The notes: generated by a model not told the origin, from the letters alone. Shown: positions 1 through 7,876, numbered from the stretch's first letter. The stretch is 37,660 nt of DNA from Bifidobacterium breve (GCA_943323545.2 CALPIE020000009.1:1-37660); one strand, 5' to 3'. Program-made: numbers and translations.

Positions 1-1
1 A

Positions 2-289
<288 letters not shown>

Positions 290-292
290 AAA

Positions 293-360
293 TTATAAGT
301 TATGAGTTATTAGTTTTGAGTTTCAACTCAACTCATAACTCATAACTCCAAACTTATAAC
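293..360. repeat. AACTCAT-type inverted repeat between atpD and atpC
   Basis: Nearly all of the atpD-atpC spacer is one imperfect inverted repeat. A left arm of TTATAAGTTATGAGTTAT and TTTTGAGTT units (293-323) faces a right arm of CTCAACTCATAACTCATAAC and AAACTTATAAC units (327-360). The RNA could form a long AU-rich hairpin just before the atpC start. There is no T-run after it, so it does not look like a simple terminator. Its function is unknown; it may be a dispersed intergenic repeat or a structure that tunes atpC expression. Confidence 0.7.
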
Positions 361-367
361 TAAAAAA

Positions 368-649
368 ATGATTTTAGAAATAGTATCACCAGAAGCTACA
401 TTATTTAAAGGCGAAGTAACCTCGGTTACCTTACCAGGTGTACTTGGTTCGTTTCAGGTATTGAATAACCACGCACCTATTGTTTCAACTTTAAAACAAG
501 GAACTGTGAAAATTGTAGCTCCCGATTTTAAATTAAACAAAGAAGTTGCAGAAAAATTTACAACCTTAAATGATTCGAATTTTACTTTAGAAATCGCATC
601 AGGAACTATCGAAATGAAAGACAATAAAATTATTGTTTTAGCTGATTAA
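368..649 (+). CDS. atpC: F1 ATP synthase epsilon subunit (short form)
   Basis: The 93-residue product opens with MILEIVSPEATLFKGEVTSV and continues TLPGVLGSFQVLNNHAPIVS. This is the N-terminal beta-sandwich signature of the F1 epsilon subunit, which sits in the central stalk and links gamma to the c-ring. Many bacterial epsilon subunits have about 130-140 residues. This one stops after the beta-sandwich, so the C-terminal two-helix inhibitory domain is absent. It lies directly downstream of atpD and is followed by a strong terminator at 677-710. The family call is secure. Confidence 0.95.
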   Translation: MILEIVSPEATLFKGEVTSVTLPGVLGSFQVLNNHAPIVSTLKQGTVKIVAPDFKLNKEVAEKFTTLNDSNFTLEIASGTIEMKDNKIIVLAD

Positions 650-676
650 CACAATTATGTTGATAACAAAAATAAG

Positions 677-710
677 AAGCCGTGCAAAATTGCATGGCTT
701 TTTTTATTTT
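677..710 (+). terminator. Rho-independent terminator after atpC
   Basis: A 10-bp stem (AAGCCGTGCA at 677-686 with TGCATGGCTT at 691-700, one G-U pair) has a four-base loop and is followed by a T-rich tract to 710. It lies 27 bases after the atpC stop and should end the atp transcript. Confidence 0.88.
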
Positions 711-716
711 TGATAT

Positions 717-1229
717 ATGGATACAACTCAAAACGAAATACTTATTAGTCAGTACAAGCGCCCTTCTTGGCATTTTGTCCTTGGTGGATTGCTGTATATT
801 GCCTCCATTGGAGTGGCTTCTTTTGCATTTTATATGCTTTATACAGCTCCAGAAGACTATTCCTACGAAAAAGACCTTGGAGGAAATTTAACCATTGCTC
901 TGTTACTCTTTGTTGCTGGTTTGGGATCTTCTATAGTAAGAACACGCTATCTAAATCTTGAGAAAGAAAAACTGCATACCGAATTCCGTTTATGGTTTTT
1001 AAAAATAAACACTCAATCTTCCATGCCGGAATTGAAGTATGTATCGGTTTTCAAAAATGAAGGCGCCGAAATTTACGAAGTAAACCTCTGGTACGAAGGA
1101 AATCACCATTTCAATGTGGACTACTTCGACAAGGCTGATCCGGCATTCGAATACGCCAAGGAATTTTCTGAAAAATTAAACCTGAAAGTGCTCGATGCTA
1201 CTGTAAAGGGTAATTCTAAATGGATTTAG
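717..1229 (+). CDS. Hypothetical two-helix membrane protein
   Basis: This 170-residue protein has two hydrophobic segments, about residues 20-42 and 58-76, separated by a short acidic loop. A soluble C-terminal region of about 90 residues follows. I do not recognise a named family. The layout (short N-terminus, helical hairpin, soluble tail) suggests an inner-membrane protein with its tail in the cytoplasm, but topology is inferred. The ATG at 717 lies six bases after the T-tract of the atpC terminator, and no clear TAnnTTTG box precedes it. It may depend on read-through or a weak promoter. Overlapping ORFs in other frames (682-891 and 767-961) look like shadows. Confidence 0.8.
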   Translation: MDTTQNEILISQYKRPSWHFVLGGLLYIASIGVASFAFYMLYTAPEDYSYEKDLGGNLTIALLLFVAGLGSSIVRTRYLNLEKEKLHTEFRLWFLKINTQSSMPELKYVSVFKNEGAEIYEVNLWYEGNHHFNVDYFDKADPAFEYAKEFSEKLNLKVLDATVKGNSKWI

Positions 1230-1271
1230 TTTACTAGTTAATAGAACTTTTGTTGTTTTTTGTTAAAAGCA

Positions 1272-1406
1272 TATCCCGCTATTCGTTCCAAGCTTTTTAG
1301 CGTCAAACCATTTTATTGCATTTTAAAAGGGCTTCTATCTGTCGCCTTTTAAAATTCATAAAATTGGCTTTTCGCTGCAAAAGGCTTTCCACTGCTATCG
1401 TGGCTA
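1272..1406. repeat. Long imperfect palindromic element upstream of bioF
   Basis: Two arms of about 61-63 bases (1272-1332 and 1344-1406) are imperfect reverse complements around an 11-base loop. The inner part is perfect over TTTTAAAAGG (1321-1330) against CCTTTTAAAA (1345-1354). Outer matches include CCATTTTATTGCA against TTCATAAAATTGG and AAGCTTTTTAGCG against CGCTGCAAAAGGCTT. It contains no gene. The form resembles a MITE-like or REP-like dispersed palindrome. Whether other copies exist in this genome cannot be seen here. Confidence 0.72.
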
Positions 1407-1425
1407 AAAAATCCTTAGACTTTAT

Positions 1426-1433
1426 TACATTTG
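1426..1433 (+). promoter_or_regulatory. -7 promoter box TACATTTG for bioF
   Basis: TACATTTG matches the Bacteroidota -7 consensus TAnnTTTG. The bioF ATG at 1440 follows six bases after the box, so the transcript would have almost no leader. No convincing -33 TTTG is visible at the usual spacing. Confidence 0.6.
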
Positions 1434-1439
1434 CAGTAT

Positions 1440-2603
1440 ATGAAGCAATTCCCAAAATCATTATCTCAAAAACTGCAGCAACGTATACAAAACAATGCCT
1501 TGCGAAAATTATCATTCCCTAATAATTTAATCGACTTTGCTTCAAATGATTATATTGGTTATTCTAAAAACGAAACGATATTTAATCAAACACATGAATA
1601 CTTATTAGATCAGAACATCAAAATAAACGGAGCAACAGGTTCCCGTTTGCTTTCAGGAAACCATCAATTATATACAATTACAGAGGAGTATATCGCTCAA
1701 TTTCACCAATCAAAAACGGCTTTAATTTTCAATTCGGGTTATGATGCTAATGTTGGTTTTTTTAGTTCGGTTCCGCAACGCTCAGACATTATATTATACG
1801 ACGAATTGTGCCATGCTTCTATTCGTGACGGAATACAAATGAGCAATGCCAAGGCGTATAAATTTCAACATAATGACTTAGAAGATTTAGAACGATTTAT
1901 TCTAAAACTAACAACCGACAACCAACAACCGGCAATATTGTACATCGTCACCGAAAGTGTTTTCTCTATGGACGGCGATTCGCCTAATATTGAAGAATTA
2001 GTTAAACTTTCAGAAAAAAACAATTGCTATTTAGTTATTGACGAAGCACATGCTCTTGCCATTTTTGGTTCTAATGGAGAAGGTTTAATTCAAAGTTTAG
2101 GGTTACAGGATAAAGTATTTGCTCGAATAATGACTTTTGGCAAAGGCTTGGGTTGCCACGGCTCTGCCATTCTTGGAGGAAATGAATTGAAAAGTTATCT
2201 CATTAATTTTGCAAGAAGTTTTATTTATAGTACTGGATTATCTCCTCATTCTATAGCAACTATTTTAATAGCCTATCAGTTTTTATTAAAAGAAAAGAAA
2301 GCACTTTTGCAATTAAAAAACAATATTATTTTCTTCAATCAAGAAAAAATTAAACTCGGATTAAAGCCTTTGTTTGTTTATAGTAAATCGGCTATTCAAT
2401 GTGCAATTATTCCAGATAACGAAAAGGTAAAAACCATCGCCAACCAATTGCAGGAAAAAGGCTATGATGTCAAACCCATCCTTTCGCCTTCCGTTCCCGA
2501 AGGACAAGAAAGATTGCGATTTTGTTTGCATAGCTATAATTCTGAAAAAGAAATTTCAGATGTTTTGCATTTGTTAAGTACATTTGTTTTTATCCACAAA
2601 TAA
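1440..2603 (+). CDS. bioF: 8-amino-7-oxononanoate synthase (BioF)
   Basis: This PLP enzyme of the alpha-oxoamine synthase family condenses a pimeloyl thioester with alanine to give 8-amino-7-oxononanoate, the first committed step of biotin ring assembly. The 387-residue protein shows FASNDYIGYSKN near residue 33, GATGSRLLSGNHQ near 64, DELCHASIRDG near 121, DEAHALAIFGSNGEG near 201 and TFGKGLGCHGSAILGG. The PLP lysine is K235. Other alpha-oxoamine synthases (KBL, serine palmitoyltransferase) share these motifs, but the bioD and bioA neighbours decide the role. I chose ATG 1440 because the in-frame TTG at 1431 is part of the promoter -7 box. Confidence 0.93.
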   Translation: MKQFPKSLSQKLQQRIQNNALRKLSFPNNLIDFASNDYIGYSKNETIFNQTHEYLLDQNIKINGATGSRLLSGNHQLYTITEEYIAQFHQSKTALIFNSGYDANVGFFSSVPQRSDIILYDELCHASIRDGIQMSNAKAYKFQHNDLEDLERFILKLTTDNQQPAILYIVTESVFSMDGDSPNIEELVKLSEKNNCYLVIDEAHALAIFGSNGEGLIQSLGLQDKVFARIMTFGKGLGCHGSAILGGNELKSYLINFARSFIYSTGLSPHSIATILIAYQFLLKEKKALLQLKNNIIFFNQEKIKLGLKPLFVYSKSAIQCAIIPDNEKVKTIANQLQEKGYDVKPILSPSVPEGQERLRFCLHSYNSEKEISDVLHLLSTFVFIHK

Positions 2604-2608
2604 AAATT

Positions 2609-3010
2609 ATGGAAGAAACTTTTACAATGATAGGCCGTTTTCAATATTCTTCAGAAGCTATGATTTATAAAGGTAAATTAGAATCGGAAGGAATAGAAGT
2701 TTTTATTCGTGATAATAATTTAGTTGATTCAAATCCGCTTTACAGCAATGCAGTTGGCGGAGTTAAACTTTTTGTAAGAAATGAAGATGTAAAAAGAGCC
2801 AATTTTGTTTTAAAAGATGTAAGCTTGTATTCTATTAATGATAACAACCAACTCATAAAATGTCCTAATTGTGGCGAGGAACAAGTTGAAATGGAAACGG
2901 ATATAAATGGATTAAAATCTTTATTAAAGGTAGTTGTTTTAGGTGCTTTTGCGCTTTTATTTACAAAGTACAAATACAAATGTCAAAACTGTAAATTCGA
3001 ATTTAATTAA
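2609..3010 (+). CDS. DUF2007-type protein with C-terminal zinc ribbon
   Basis: The 133-residue product begins with a DUF2007-like domain (about residues 5-70, including SSEAMIYKGKLESEGIEVFI and GGVKLFVRNEDVKRA). A CPNC pair (C85, C88) and a CQNC pair (C125, C128) flank a short hydrophobic segment (about 105-119). The four cysteines could bind one zinc. It starts five bases after bioF and its stop directly abuts the bioD ATG, so it is co-transcribed with biotin genes. DUF2007 proteins are annotated only as putative signal-transducing. Any biotin role is inference from position. Confidence 0.85.
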   Translation: MEETFTMIGRFQYSSEAMIYKGKLESEGIEVFIRDNNLVDSNPLYSNAVGGVKLFVRNEDVKRANFVLKDVSLYSINDNNQLIKCPNCGEEQVEMETDINGLKSLLKVVVLGAFALLFTKYKYKCQNCKFEFN

Positions 3011-3628
3011 ATGAAAATCTTTATAACTGGAATAGGAACCGATGTAGGTAAAACAATTGCTTCGGCTATAGTAACACAAGCGTTAGAAGCTGATTATTGG
3101 AAACCCATACAAGCTGGCGATTTAAACAATTCAGATAGCCATAAAATCGAAAAATACATTAAAAACGATAAATCTATCATTCATCAAAATAGCTATGCAT
3201 TAAATACGCCTGCAAGTCCACATCATGCAGCTAAAATTGATAACATTTCAATCCATTTGAAAAACATCCTCGAACCAAAAACAAAAAATAATTTGGTTAT
3301 TGAAGGTGCTGGCGGCATTTTTGTTCCTTTAAACAATTCGGATTGTATTATAGATTTAATCCAAAAAGAGTACAAAGTAATTGTAGTTTCACGTCATTAT
3401 TTAGGAAGCATCAATCACACACTTTTAACCGTTGAAGCATTAAAAAACAGAAAAATTACTATAAGTGGAATTATTTTTTCAGGTGACGAAAACAAAGCTA
3501 CAGAAGAAATTATTCTTTCTAAAACCAAAACAAAATTCATTGGAAGAATTGACAATGAACCCTATTTTGATCAAAATGTAATTCAGTATTATGCCGATAT
3601 TTTTAGAGAAAATCTTTTAACTTTATAA
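3011..3628 (+). CDS. bioD: Dethiobiotin synthetase (BioD)
   Basis: BioD is an ATP-dependent carboxylase that closes the ureido ring of dethiobiotin from 7,8-diaminononanoate and CO2. The 205-residue protein has the P-loop FITGIGTDVGKT at residues 4-15, IQAGD near residue 35, and VIEGAGGIFVPLN around residue 97, all typical of the family. Its length is slightly under the common 220-240. The ATG immediately follows the stop of the DUF2007 gene, which implies translational coupling. Confidence 0.95.
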   Translation: MKIFITGIGTDVGKTIASAIVTQALEADYWKPIQAGDLNNSDSHKIEKYIKNDKSIIHQNSYALNTPASPHHAAKIDNISIHLKNILEPKTKNNLVIEGAGGIFVPLNNSDCIIDLIQKEYKVIVVSRHYLGSINHTLLTVEALKNRKITISGIIFSGDENKATEEIILSKTKTKFIGRIDNEPYFDQNVIQYYADIFRENLLTL

Positions 3629-3630
3629 AA

Positions 3631-3674
3631 CCTTTGTGAAACTTGGTGTTTTTCTCTGTGTACCTTTGTGAAAC
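3631..3674. repeat. CCTTTGTGAAAC direct repeat before bioA
   Basis: CCTTTGTGAAAC occurs at 3631-3642 and again at 3663-3674, separated by a T/G-rich stretch containing CTCTGTG. It resembles the CTTTGCG and CACAGAG repeats at 4963-5133 and 34717-34922. The second copy overlaps the proposed bioA -7 box. Confidence 0.6.
3661..3668 (+). promoter_or_regulatory. Possible -7 box TACCTTTG for bioA
   Basis: TACCTTTG fits TAnnTTTG and lies 18 bases before the bioA ATG at 3687. It sits inside a repeat unit, so it may be coincidental. If real, bioA has its own promoter in addition to read-through from bioD. Confidence 0.4.
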
Positions 3675-3686
3675 AATTTACAACTT

Positions 3687-4958
3687 ATGAATTTTTCTGA
3701 AAAAGACAAATTATACAATTGGCATCCTTACACGCAACACAAAACGGCAACTAACTTTCCTGCTATTGTAAAGGGAAAAGATGCCTTACTTTGGGATGAA
3801 AACAGAAAAGAATATATTGATGCCATTGCTTCATGGTGGGTAAATCCATTCGGGCACTCAAACACTATTATTGCTGATGCCATTTACAAACAACTTACTA
3901 CTTTAGAACATGTACTTTTTGGCGGTTTTACACATAAACCAGTTGTTGAATTAGCCGAAAAGTTGATGGAAATTTTACCATCCAATCAAAAGAAGATTTT
4001 CTATTCTGACAATGGATCTACAGCTGTTGAAGTGGCTATTAAAGTTGCATTACAATTTAATTATAATAAAGGAATTAAGAAGACAAAAATCATTGCTTTT
4101 GATGATGCTTTTCACGGAGACACTTTTGGCGCAATGGCTGCAAGCGGAATAACTTTTTTTACAGAAGCATTTGAAGGATCTTTATTAGAAGTAACTCGAA
4201 TTCCAGTTCCAACAAAAGGAAATGAAGAAAAATGTTTAAAAATGTTGTCCGATATAGTGGCAACTAATGAATTTGCAGCGTTTATTTTTGAGCCATTAGT
4301 GCAAGGTGCAGCCGGAATGGTTATGTATGATGCCGTAATTTTAGATCAGTTGATTTCTATATGTAATCAAAACAAAGTATTTACCATAGCCGATGAGGTA
4401 ATGACTGGTTTTGGAAAAACCGGAAAAACATTCGCGTCTGATTATCTTCAAAATAAACCCGATATGTTATGCATGTCAAAAGCATTAACAGGAGGATCAA
4501 TACCGATGGCGTTAACTACTTTTACTCAAGAAATTTTTGATGGTTTTTTAGATGATGATGTAAATAAATCGCTATTTCACGGACATACCTTTACAGCCAA
4601 TCCTACAGGTTGTGCAGCTGCTTTGGCAAGTATCGAATTATTACTTACGAATGAAATGCAAGAAAATATTCAAAGAATAAACAAATACCATTTAGCTTTC
4701 GAAAATACTATTAAAAACCACCCAAAAGTAAAAACAACCAGAGTTCTTGGAGTTATTTTTGCTTTAGAAATTAAGACAGAAACTCAAGAAAGTTATTATG
4801 GAACATTACGAAATAAACTCTATAATTATTTTATCGAAAACGGAGTTATATTGCGTCCAGTTGGCAACATTATTTACATTTTACCGCCTTATATCATTAC
4901 CGAAAATCAGTTGGGAAAAGTGTATTCCACTATTGAGAAAGCACTAGAAATAGTGTAG
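3687..4958 (+). CDS. bioA: Adenosylmethionine-8-amino-7-oxononanoate aminotransferase (BioA)
   Basis: This class III PLP transaminase converts 8-amino-7-oxononanoate to 7,8-diaminononanoate, classically with S-adenosylmethionine as amino donor. The 423-residue protein has the BioA hallmark NWHPYTQ at residues 11-17, SDNGSTAVEVAIK near 107, FDDAFHGDTFGAMAASG near 138, DEVMTGFGKTG at 236-246 and the PLP lysine K265 in CMSKALTGG. Its length is normal for the family. It lies 58 bases after bioD in a repeat-bearing spacer. Confidence 0.96.
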   Translation: MNFSEKDKLYNWHPYTQHKTATNFPAIVKGKDALLWDENRKEYIDAIASWWVNPFGHSNTIIADAIYKQLTTLEHVLFGGFTHKPVVELAEKLMEILPSNQKKIFYSDNGSTAVEVAIKVALQFNYNKGIKKTKIIAFDDAFHGDTFGAMAASGITFFTEAFEGSLLEVTRIPVPTKGNEEKCLKMLSDIVATNEFAAFIFEPLVQGAAGMVMYDAVILDQLISICNQNKVFTIADEVMTGFGKTGKTFASDYLQNKPDMLCMSKALTGGSIPMALTTFTQEIFDGFLDDDVNKSLFHGHTFTANPTGCAAALASIELLLTNEMQENIQRINKYHLAFENTIKNHPKVKTTRVLGVIFALEIKTETQESYYGTLRNKLYNYFIENGVILRPVGNIIYILPPYIITENQLGKVYSTIEKALEIV

Positions 4959-4962
4959 CTTT

Positions 4963-5133
4963 TTCACAAAGCTCACAGAGGAATTGCACAGAGATTCACG
5001 GAGTTTTATTTGACCTCGAAATTCTCCATGTCGCTCTGTGCTTCCTCCGTGAATCTCTGTTTAATAAAATAAAAACAAAATTCATAAACCTTGCGAACTT
5101 TGCGTAAAACTTTGCGAACTTTGCGGTTAAATT
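4963..5133. repeat. CACAGAG/CTTTGCG repeat region with 16-bp perfect inverted repeat
   Basis: The bioA-to-ketosynthase spacer holds degenerate CACAGAG/CACGGAG units on one side and their complements on the other. ACAGAGATTCACGGAG (4988-5003) is the exact reverse complement of 5045-5060, with 41 bases between. A second pairing links GAGGAATTGCACAGAG (4978-4993) with CTCTGTGCTTCCTC (5034-5047). A tandem CTTGCGAACTTTGCG-type block follows at 5090-5126. A 17-base string (AAACCTTGCGAACTTTG, 5086-5102) recurs exactly at 34898-34914. Function unknown. Confidence 0.75.
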
Positions 5134-5137
5134 ACAA

Positions 5138-6301
5138 ATGTTGAAAAACAAGATAGCCATAACATCACTCGCGTCAATTTCTCCATTGGGAAACACACCC
5201 GATGCTGTTTGGCAAAATTATCTTTCGGATGAAACCTTAATTTTCCAAAAAGAATTCAACGGTCAAAGTCAATTTGCAGCTACCATTCCATCTGAAATCA
5301 GAAAAGAAGTGTCGCAATTACGGCAATCAGCCATCAAATACAAAGCCTTAGACGAAACCGTTTTACTGGCAATTTTGGTTTCGCGTAAAGCCATCAAAAA
5401 TGCCAATTGGAAAAGTGGTGACGAATTTGGCATCAACATTGGCTCGTCTCGCGGTGCCACTCAATTGTTTGAAAAACACCATCAAGAATTTTTGGGAACA
5501 GGCAAAACTGCAGCCTTAACATCACCAACAACTACTTTAGGAAATATAGCTTCTTGGGTAGCACACGATTTAAAAAATGACGGTCCCGAAATATCACATT
5601 CGATTACTTGCTCTACGGCCTTGCATGCGATTTTGAACGCTGTTGCTTGGTTACAATCTGGTATGGCTACCAAATTTTTAGTGGGCGGAAGCGAAGCGCC
5701 ATTAACTGCTTTTACAATTGCTCAAATGCAGGCATTGAAAATCTATTCAAAAGAAAATAGCACTTTTCCATGTAGAGCATTCGATTTACAAAAAACCAAA
5801 AACACTATGGTTTTGGGTGAAGGAGCTGCAGTAGCTTGTTTAGAATTAGGCGAACATGAAAATGCACAGGCTTACATTGAAGGAATTGGATATGCTACCG
5901 ATACGATCCAACACAATATTTCGATTTCAGAAGATGCAGAGTGTTTTCAAAAATCGATAAAAATGGCATTACAAAACACCAATATTGAAGACGTTGATGC
6001 AATTGTGATGCACGCACCTGGAACTATAAAAGGAGATGTTTCCGAATACAATGCCATTCGGAAAGTATTCGGAAAAAACCATCCAATGCTTACAACAAAC
6101 AAGTGGAAAATCGGCCACACTTTTGGAGCTTCTGGTATGCTGAATTTGGAGTTGGCACTTTTAATGATGCAACACAATACATTTATCGGGGTTCCTTTTG
6201 GAGAAAAACAAAAACCTCGTGCAGCTATTAAAAAAGTACTGATAAATGCTGTCGGTTTTGGAGGTAATGCCGTAAGCATTCTACTTTCGAAAGATTATTG
6301 A
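5138..6301 (+). CDS. FabF-like beta-ketoacyl synthase in the biotin locus
   Basis: The 387-residue protein is a thiolase-fold condensing enzyme of the FabF/KAS II type. It keeps the catalytic Cys (C158 in ITCSTALHA), the first His (H292 in MHAPGTIKGD, replacing the usual AHGTST) and the second His (H327 in NKWKIGHTFGASG), plus a conserved Lys at about 322 and VLGEGAA near 225. It should therefore catalyse decarboxylative condensation of acyl thioesters. Its motifs diverge from housekeeping FabF, so the substrate is probably different. It lies downstream of bioA and its last seven bases overlap convergent recX. A role in supplying the pimeloyl chain is possible but is only an inference from position. 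A flexirubin or other polyketide-like role is the main alternative. Confidence 0.88.
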   Translation: MLKNKIAITSLASISPLGNTPDAVWQNYLSDETLIFQKEFNGQSQFAATIPSEIRKEVSQLRQSAIKYKALDETVLLAILVSRKAIKNANWKSGDEFGINIGSSRGATQLFEKHHQEFLGTGKTAALTSPTTTLGNIASWVAHDLKNDGPEISHSITCSTALHAILNAVAWLQSGMATKFLVGGSEAPLTAFTIAQMQALKIYSKENSTFPCRAFDLQKTKNTMVLGEGAAVACLELGEHENAQAYIEGIGYATDTIQHNISISEDAECFQKSIKMALQNTNIEDVDAIVMHAPGTIKGDVSEYNAIRKVFGKNHPMLTTNKWKIGHTFGASGMLNLELALLMMQHNTFIGVPFGEKQKPRAAIKKVLINAVGFGGNAVSILLSKDY

Positions 6302-6768
6302 TGTTCCAATTGCTTTACTTTTTCATACACCGAATCACTTTCCCATCCTTTTCGGAGTAAATAATCACAAAATTTCTTCCGTTTTTTTATGGCGTTTTTC
6401 TCAGTAATTGTCTCCCAATGTTTTTCAGCTAAAGTTTGAAAAGTAACTTCATACTCTTCTAAGGGAATCTTCTTTAAACTTTTTGTAATTAAATATTCGG
6501 AAATTTTACGAGCTTTAAGTTCGTTTTTAATGCGAATTTTTCCCCACTTTTTTTGATGGAATTTACTAATTGTAAATACTGAAGCAAATCGTTCTTCATT
6601 AAGAAAGTTCTCATTAATAAGATGAACTATAATTTGATTTTTTTCTTCCGATGAAATAGAAAATCCTTTTAGCTTTTCATTAACCTCAACATGACAGCGC
6701 TCTTGATAGGAACAGTAATATTCTATCTTTTGTATTATTTCTGGGAGACTTAGTGATTTTGAATTCAA
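6295..6768 (-). CDS. recX: Regulatory protein RecX
   Basis: RecX binds RecA filaments and modulates recombination. The 157-residue product shows the helical repeat pattern of the family: YCSYQERCHVEVNEKL near residue 18, FLNEERFASVF near 56, and WGKIRIKNELKARKIS near 75. There is no in-frame ATG upstream, so the start is taken as the TTG at 6768, about 22 bases after the bioB stop; this is uncertain. The gene is probably co-transcribed with bioB. Its 3' end overlaps the converging ketosynthase gene by seven bases. Confidence 0.88.
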   Translation of the reverse strand: MNSKSLSLPEIIQKIEYYCSYQERCHVEVNEKLKGFSISSEEKNQIIVHLINENFLNEERFASVFTISKFHQKKWGKIRIKNELKARKISEYLITKSLKKIPLEEYEVTFQTLAEKHWETITEKNAIKKRKKFCDYLLRKGWESDSVYEKVKQLEHQ

Positions 6769-6790
6769 AATATTGAATAGAAATAAAGGA

Positions 6791-7876
6791 TTATTTTCCT
6801 TTAATAGAAGCTTCTAAATTTCTTTCTATTTTATGTTCAGGTCTTGTCCATTTTGGTTTTTCACCTAACGATTGATATTGCGAATCTGAAGCTTCTACCG
6901 TTTGTGGTTGTGATACTTTTGTAAAAGGTTTTTGTGGAATCAATCCCAACATTTCAAACATTTTCATGTCGTCATTAACATCCGGATTAGGAGTCGTTAA
7001 TAACTTATCCCCCGCGAAAATAGAATTTGCTCCAGCAAAAAAGCACATGGCTTGTCCTTCGCGACTCATATTCATTCTACCTGCTGAAAGTCGCACTTGC
7101 GTTTGAGGCATTACAATTCGAGTGGTTGCAACCATTCGAATCATTTCCCATATTTCCACTGGTTTTTCTTCTTCTAAAGGCGTTCCTTCAACTGCTACTA
7201 AAGCGTTAATTGGAACTGACTCAGGTTGCGGACTCAAAGTAGAAAGTGCTACTAACATTCCGGCTCTATCTTCAATTGATTCACCCATACCAATTATGCC
7301 GCCACTACAAACAGTCACATTAGTTTTTCTTACGTTTTCAATTGTTTGCAATCTGTCTTCAAAACCACGAGTAGAAATAACTTCTTTGTAATATTCTTCA
7401 GAGGTATCTAAATTATGATTGTAGGCATACAAACCAGCTTCGGCTAAACGTTGCGCTTGATTTTCGGTAATCATCCCGAGTGTACAGCACACTTCCATAT
7501 CTAACTTATTAATGGTACGAACCATTTCTAAAACTTGGTCAAATTCGGGTCCGTCTTTTACATTTCGCCATGCAGCTCCCATACAAACACGTGATGAACC
7601 GTTTGATTTTGCACGTAAAGCTTGTGCTTTGACTTGATTTACCGACATTAAATCGTTGCCCTCTATTTCAGTATGATAACGAGCTGCTTGAGGACAATAG
7701 CCACAATCTTCTGGACAACCACCTGTTTTAATTGACAATAAAGTAGACACTTGAACTACATTCGGATCATGCGATTCTCTATGTATTGTTGCGGCTTCAT
7801 ACATCAAATCCATAAGTGGTTTGTTGTAAATAGCCATAATTTCTTCTTTAGTCCAATTGTGTTTTGTGGTGCTCAT
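6791..7876 (-). CDS. bioB: Biotin synthase (BioB)
   Basis: BioB is a radical-SAM enzyme that inserts sulfur into dethiobiotin, the last step of biotin synthesis. The 361-residue protein carries the radical-SAM cluster motif in GGCPEDCGYCPQ with C54, C58 and C61. The conserved cysteines C98 (SSRVCMGAAWR), C130/C131 (EVCCTLGM) and C190 (VCSGGIIGMGE), and the arginine-containing QVRLSAGRMNMSRE, supply ligands for the second iron-sulfur cluster in this family. It is on the opposite strand from bioF-bioD-bioA and has its own promoter box at 7899-7906. Confidence 0.98.
   Translation of the reverse strand: MSTTKHNWTKEEIMAIYNKPLMDLMYEAATIHRESHDPNVVQVSTLLSIKTGGCPEDCGYCPQAARYHTEIEGNDLMSVNQVKAQALRAKSNGSSRVCMGAAWRNVKDGPEFDQVLEMVRTINKLDMEVCCTLGMITENQAQRLAEAGLYAYNHNLDTSEEYYKEVISTRGFEDRLQTIENVRKTNVTVCSGGIIGMGESIEDRAGMLVALSTLSPQPESVPINALVAVEGTPLEEEKPVEIWEMIRMVATTRIVMPQTQVRLSAGRMNMSREGQAMCFFAGANSIFAGDKLLTTPNPDVNDDMKMFEMLGLIPQKPFTKVSQPQTVEASDSQYQSLGEKPKWTRPEHKIERNLEASIKGK

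Noticed and set aside
1303..1522. Small ORFs on both strands upstream of bioF
   Set aside because: They mirror each other because the region is a palindrome, and they overlap the real start of bioF.
4963..5133. CRISPR-like array
   Set aside because: Units are short, degenerate and in both orientations, there are no regular spacers and no cas genes in the window.
4996..5196. Minus-strand ORF of 66 codons
   Set aside because: It lies in the repeat spacer and the start of the ketosynthase gene, and its composition reflects the repeats.
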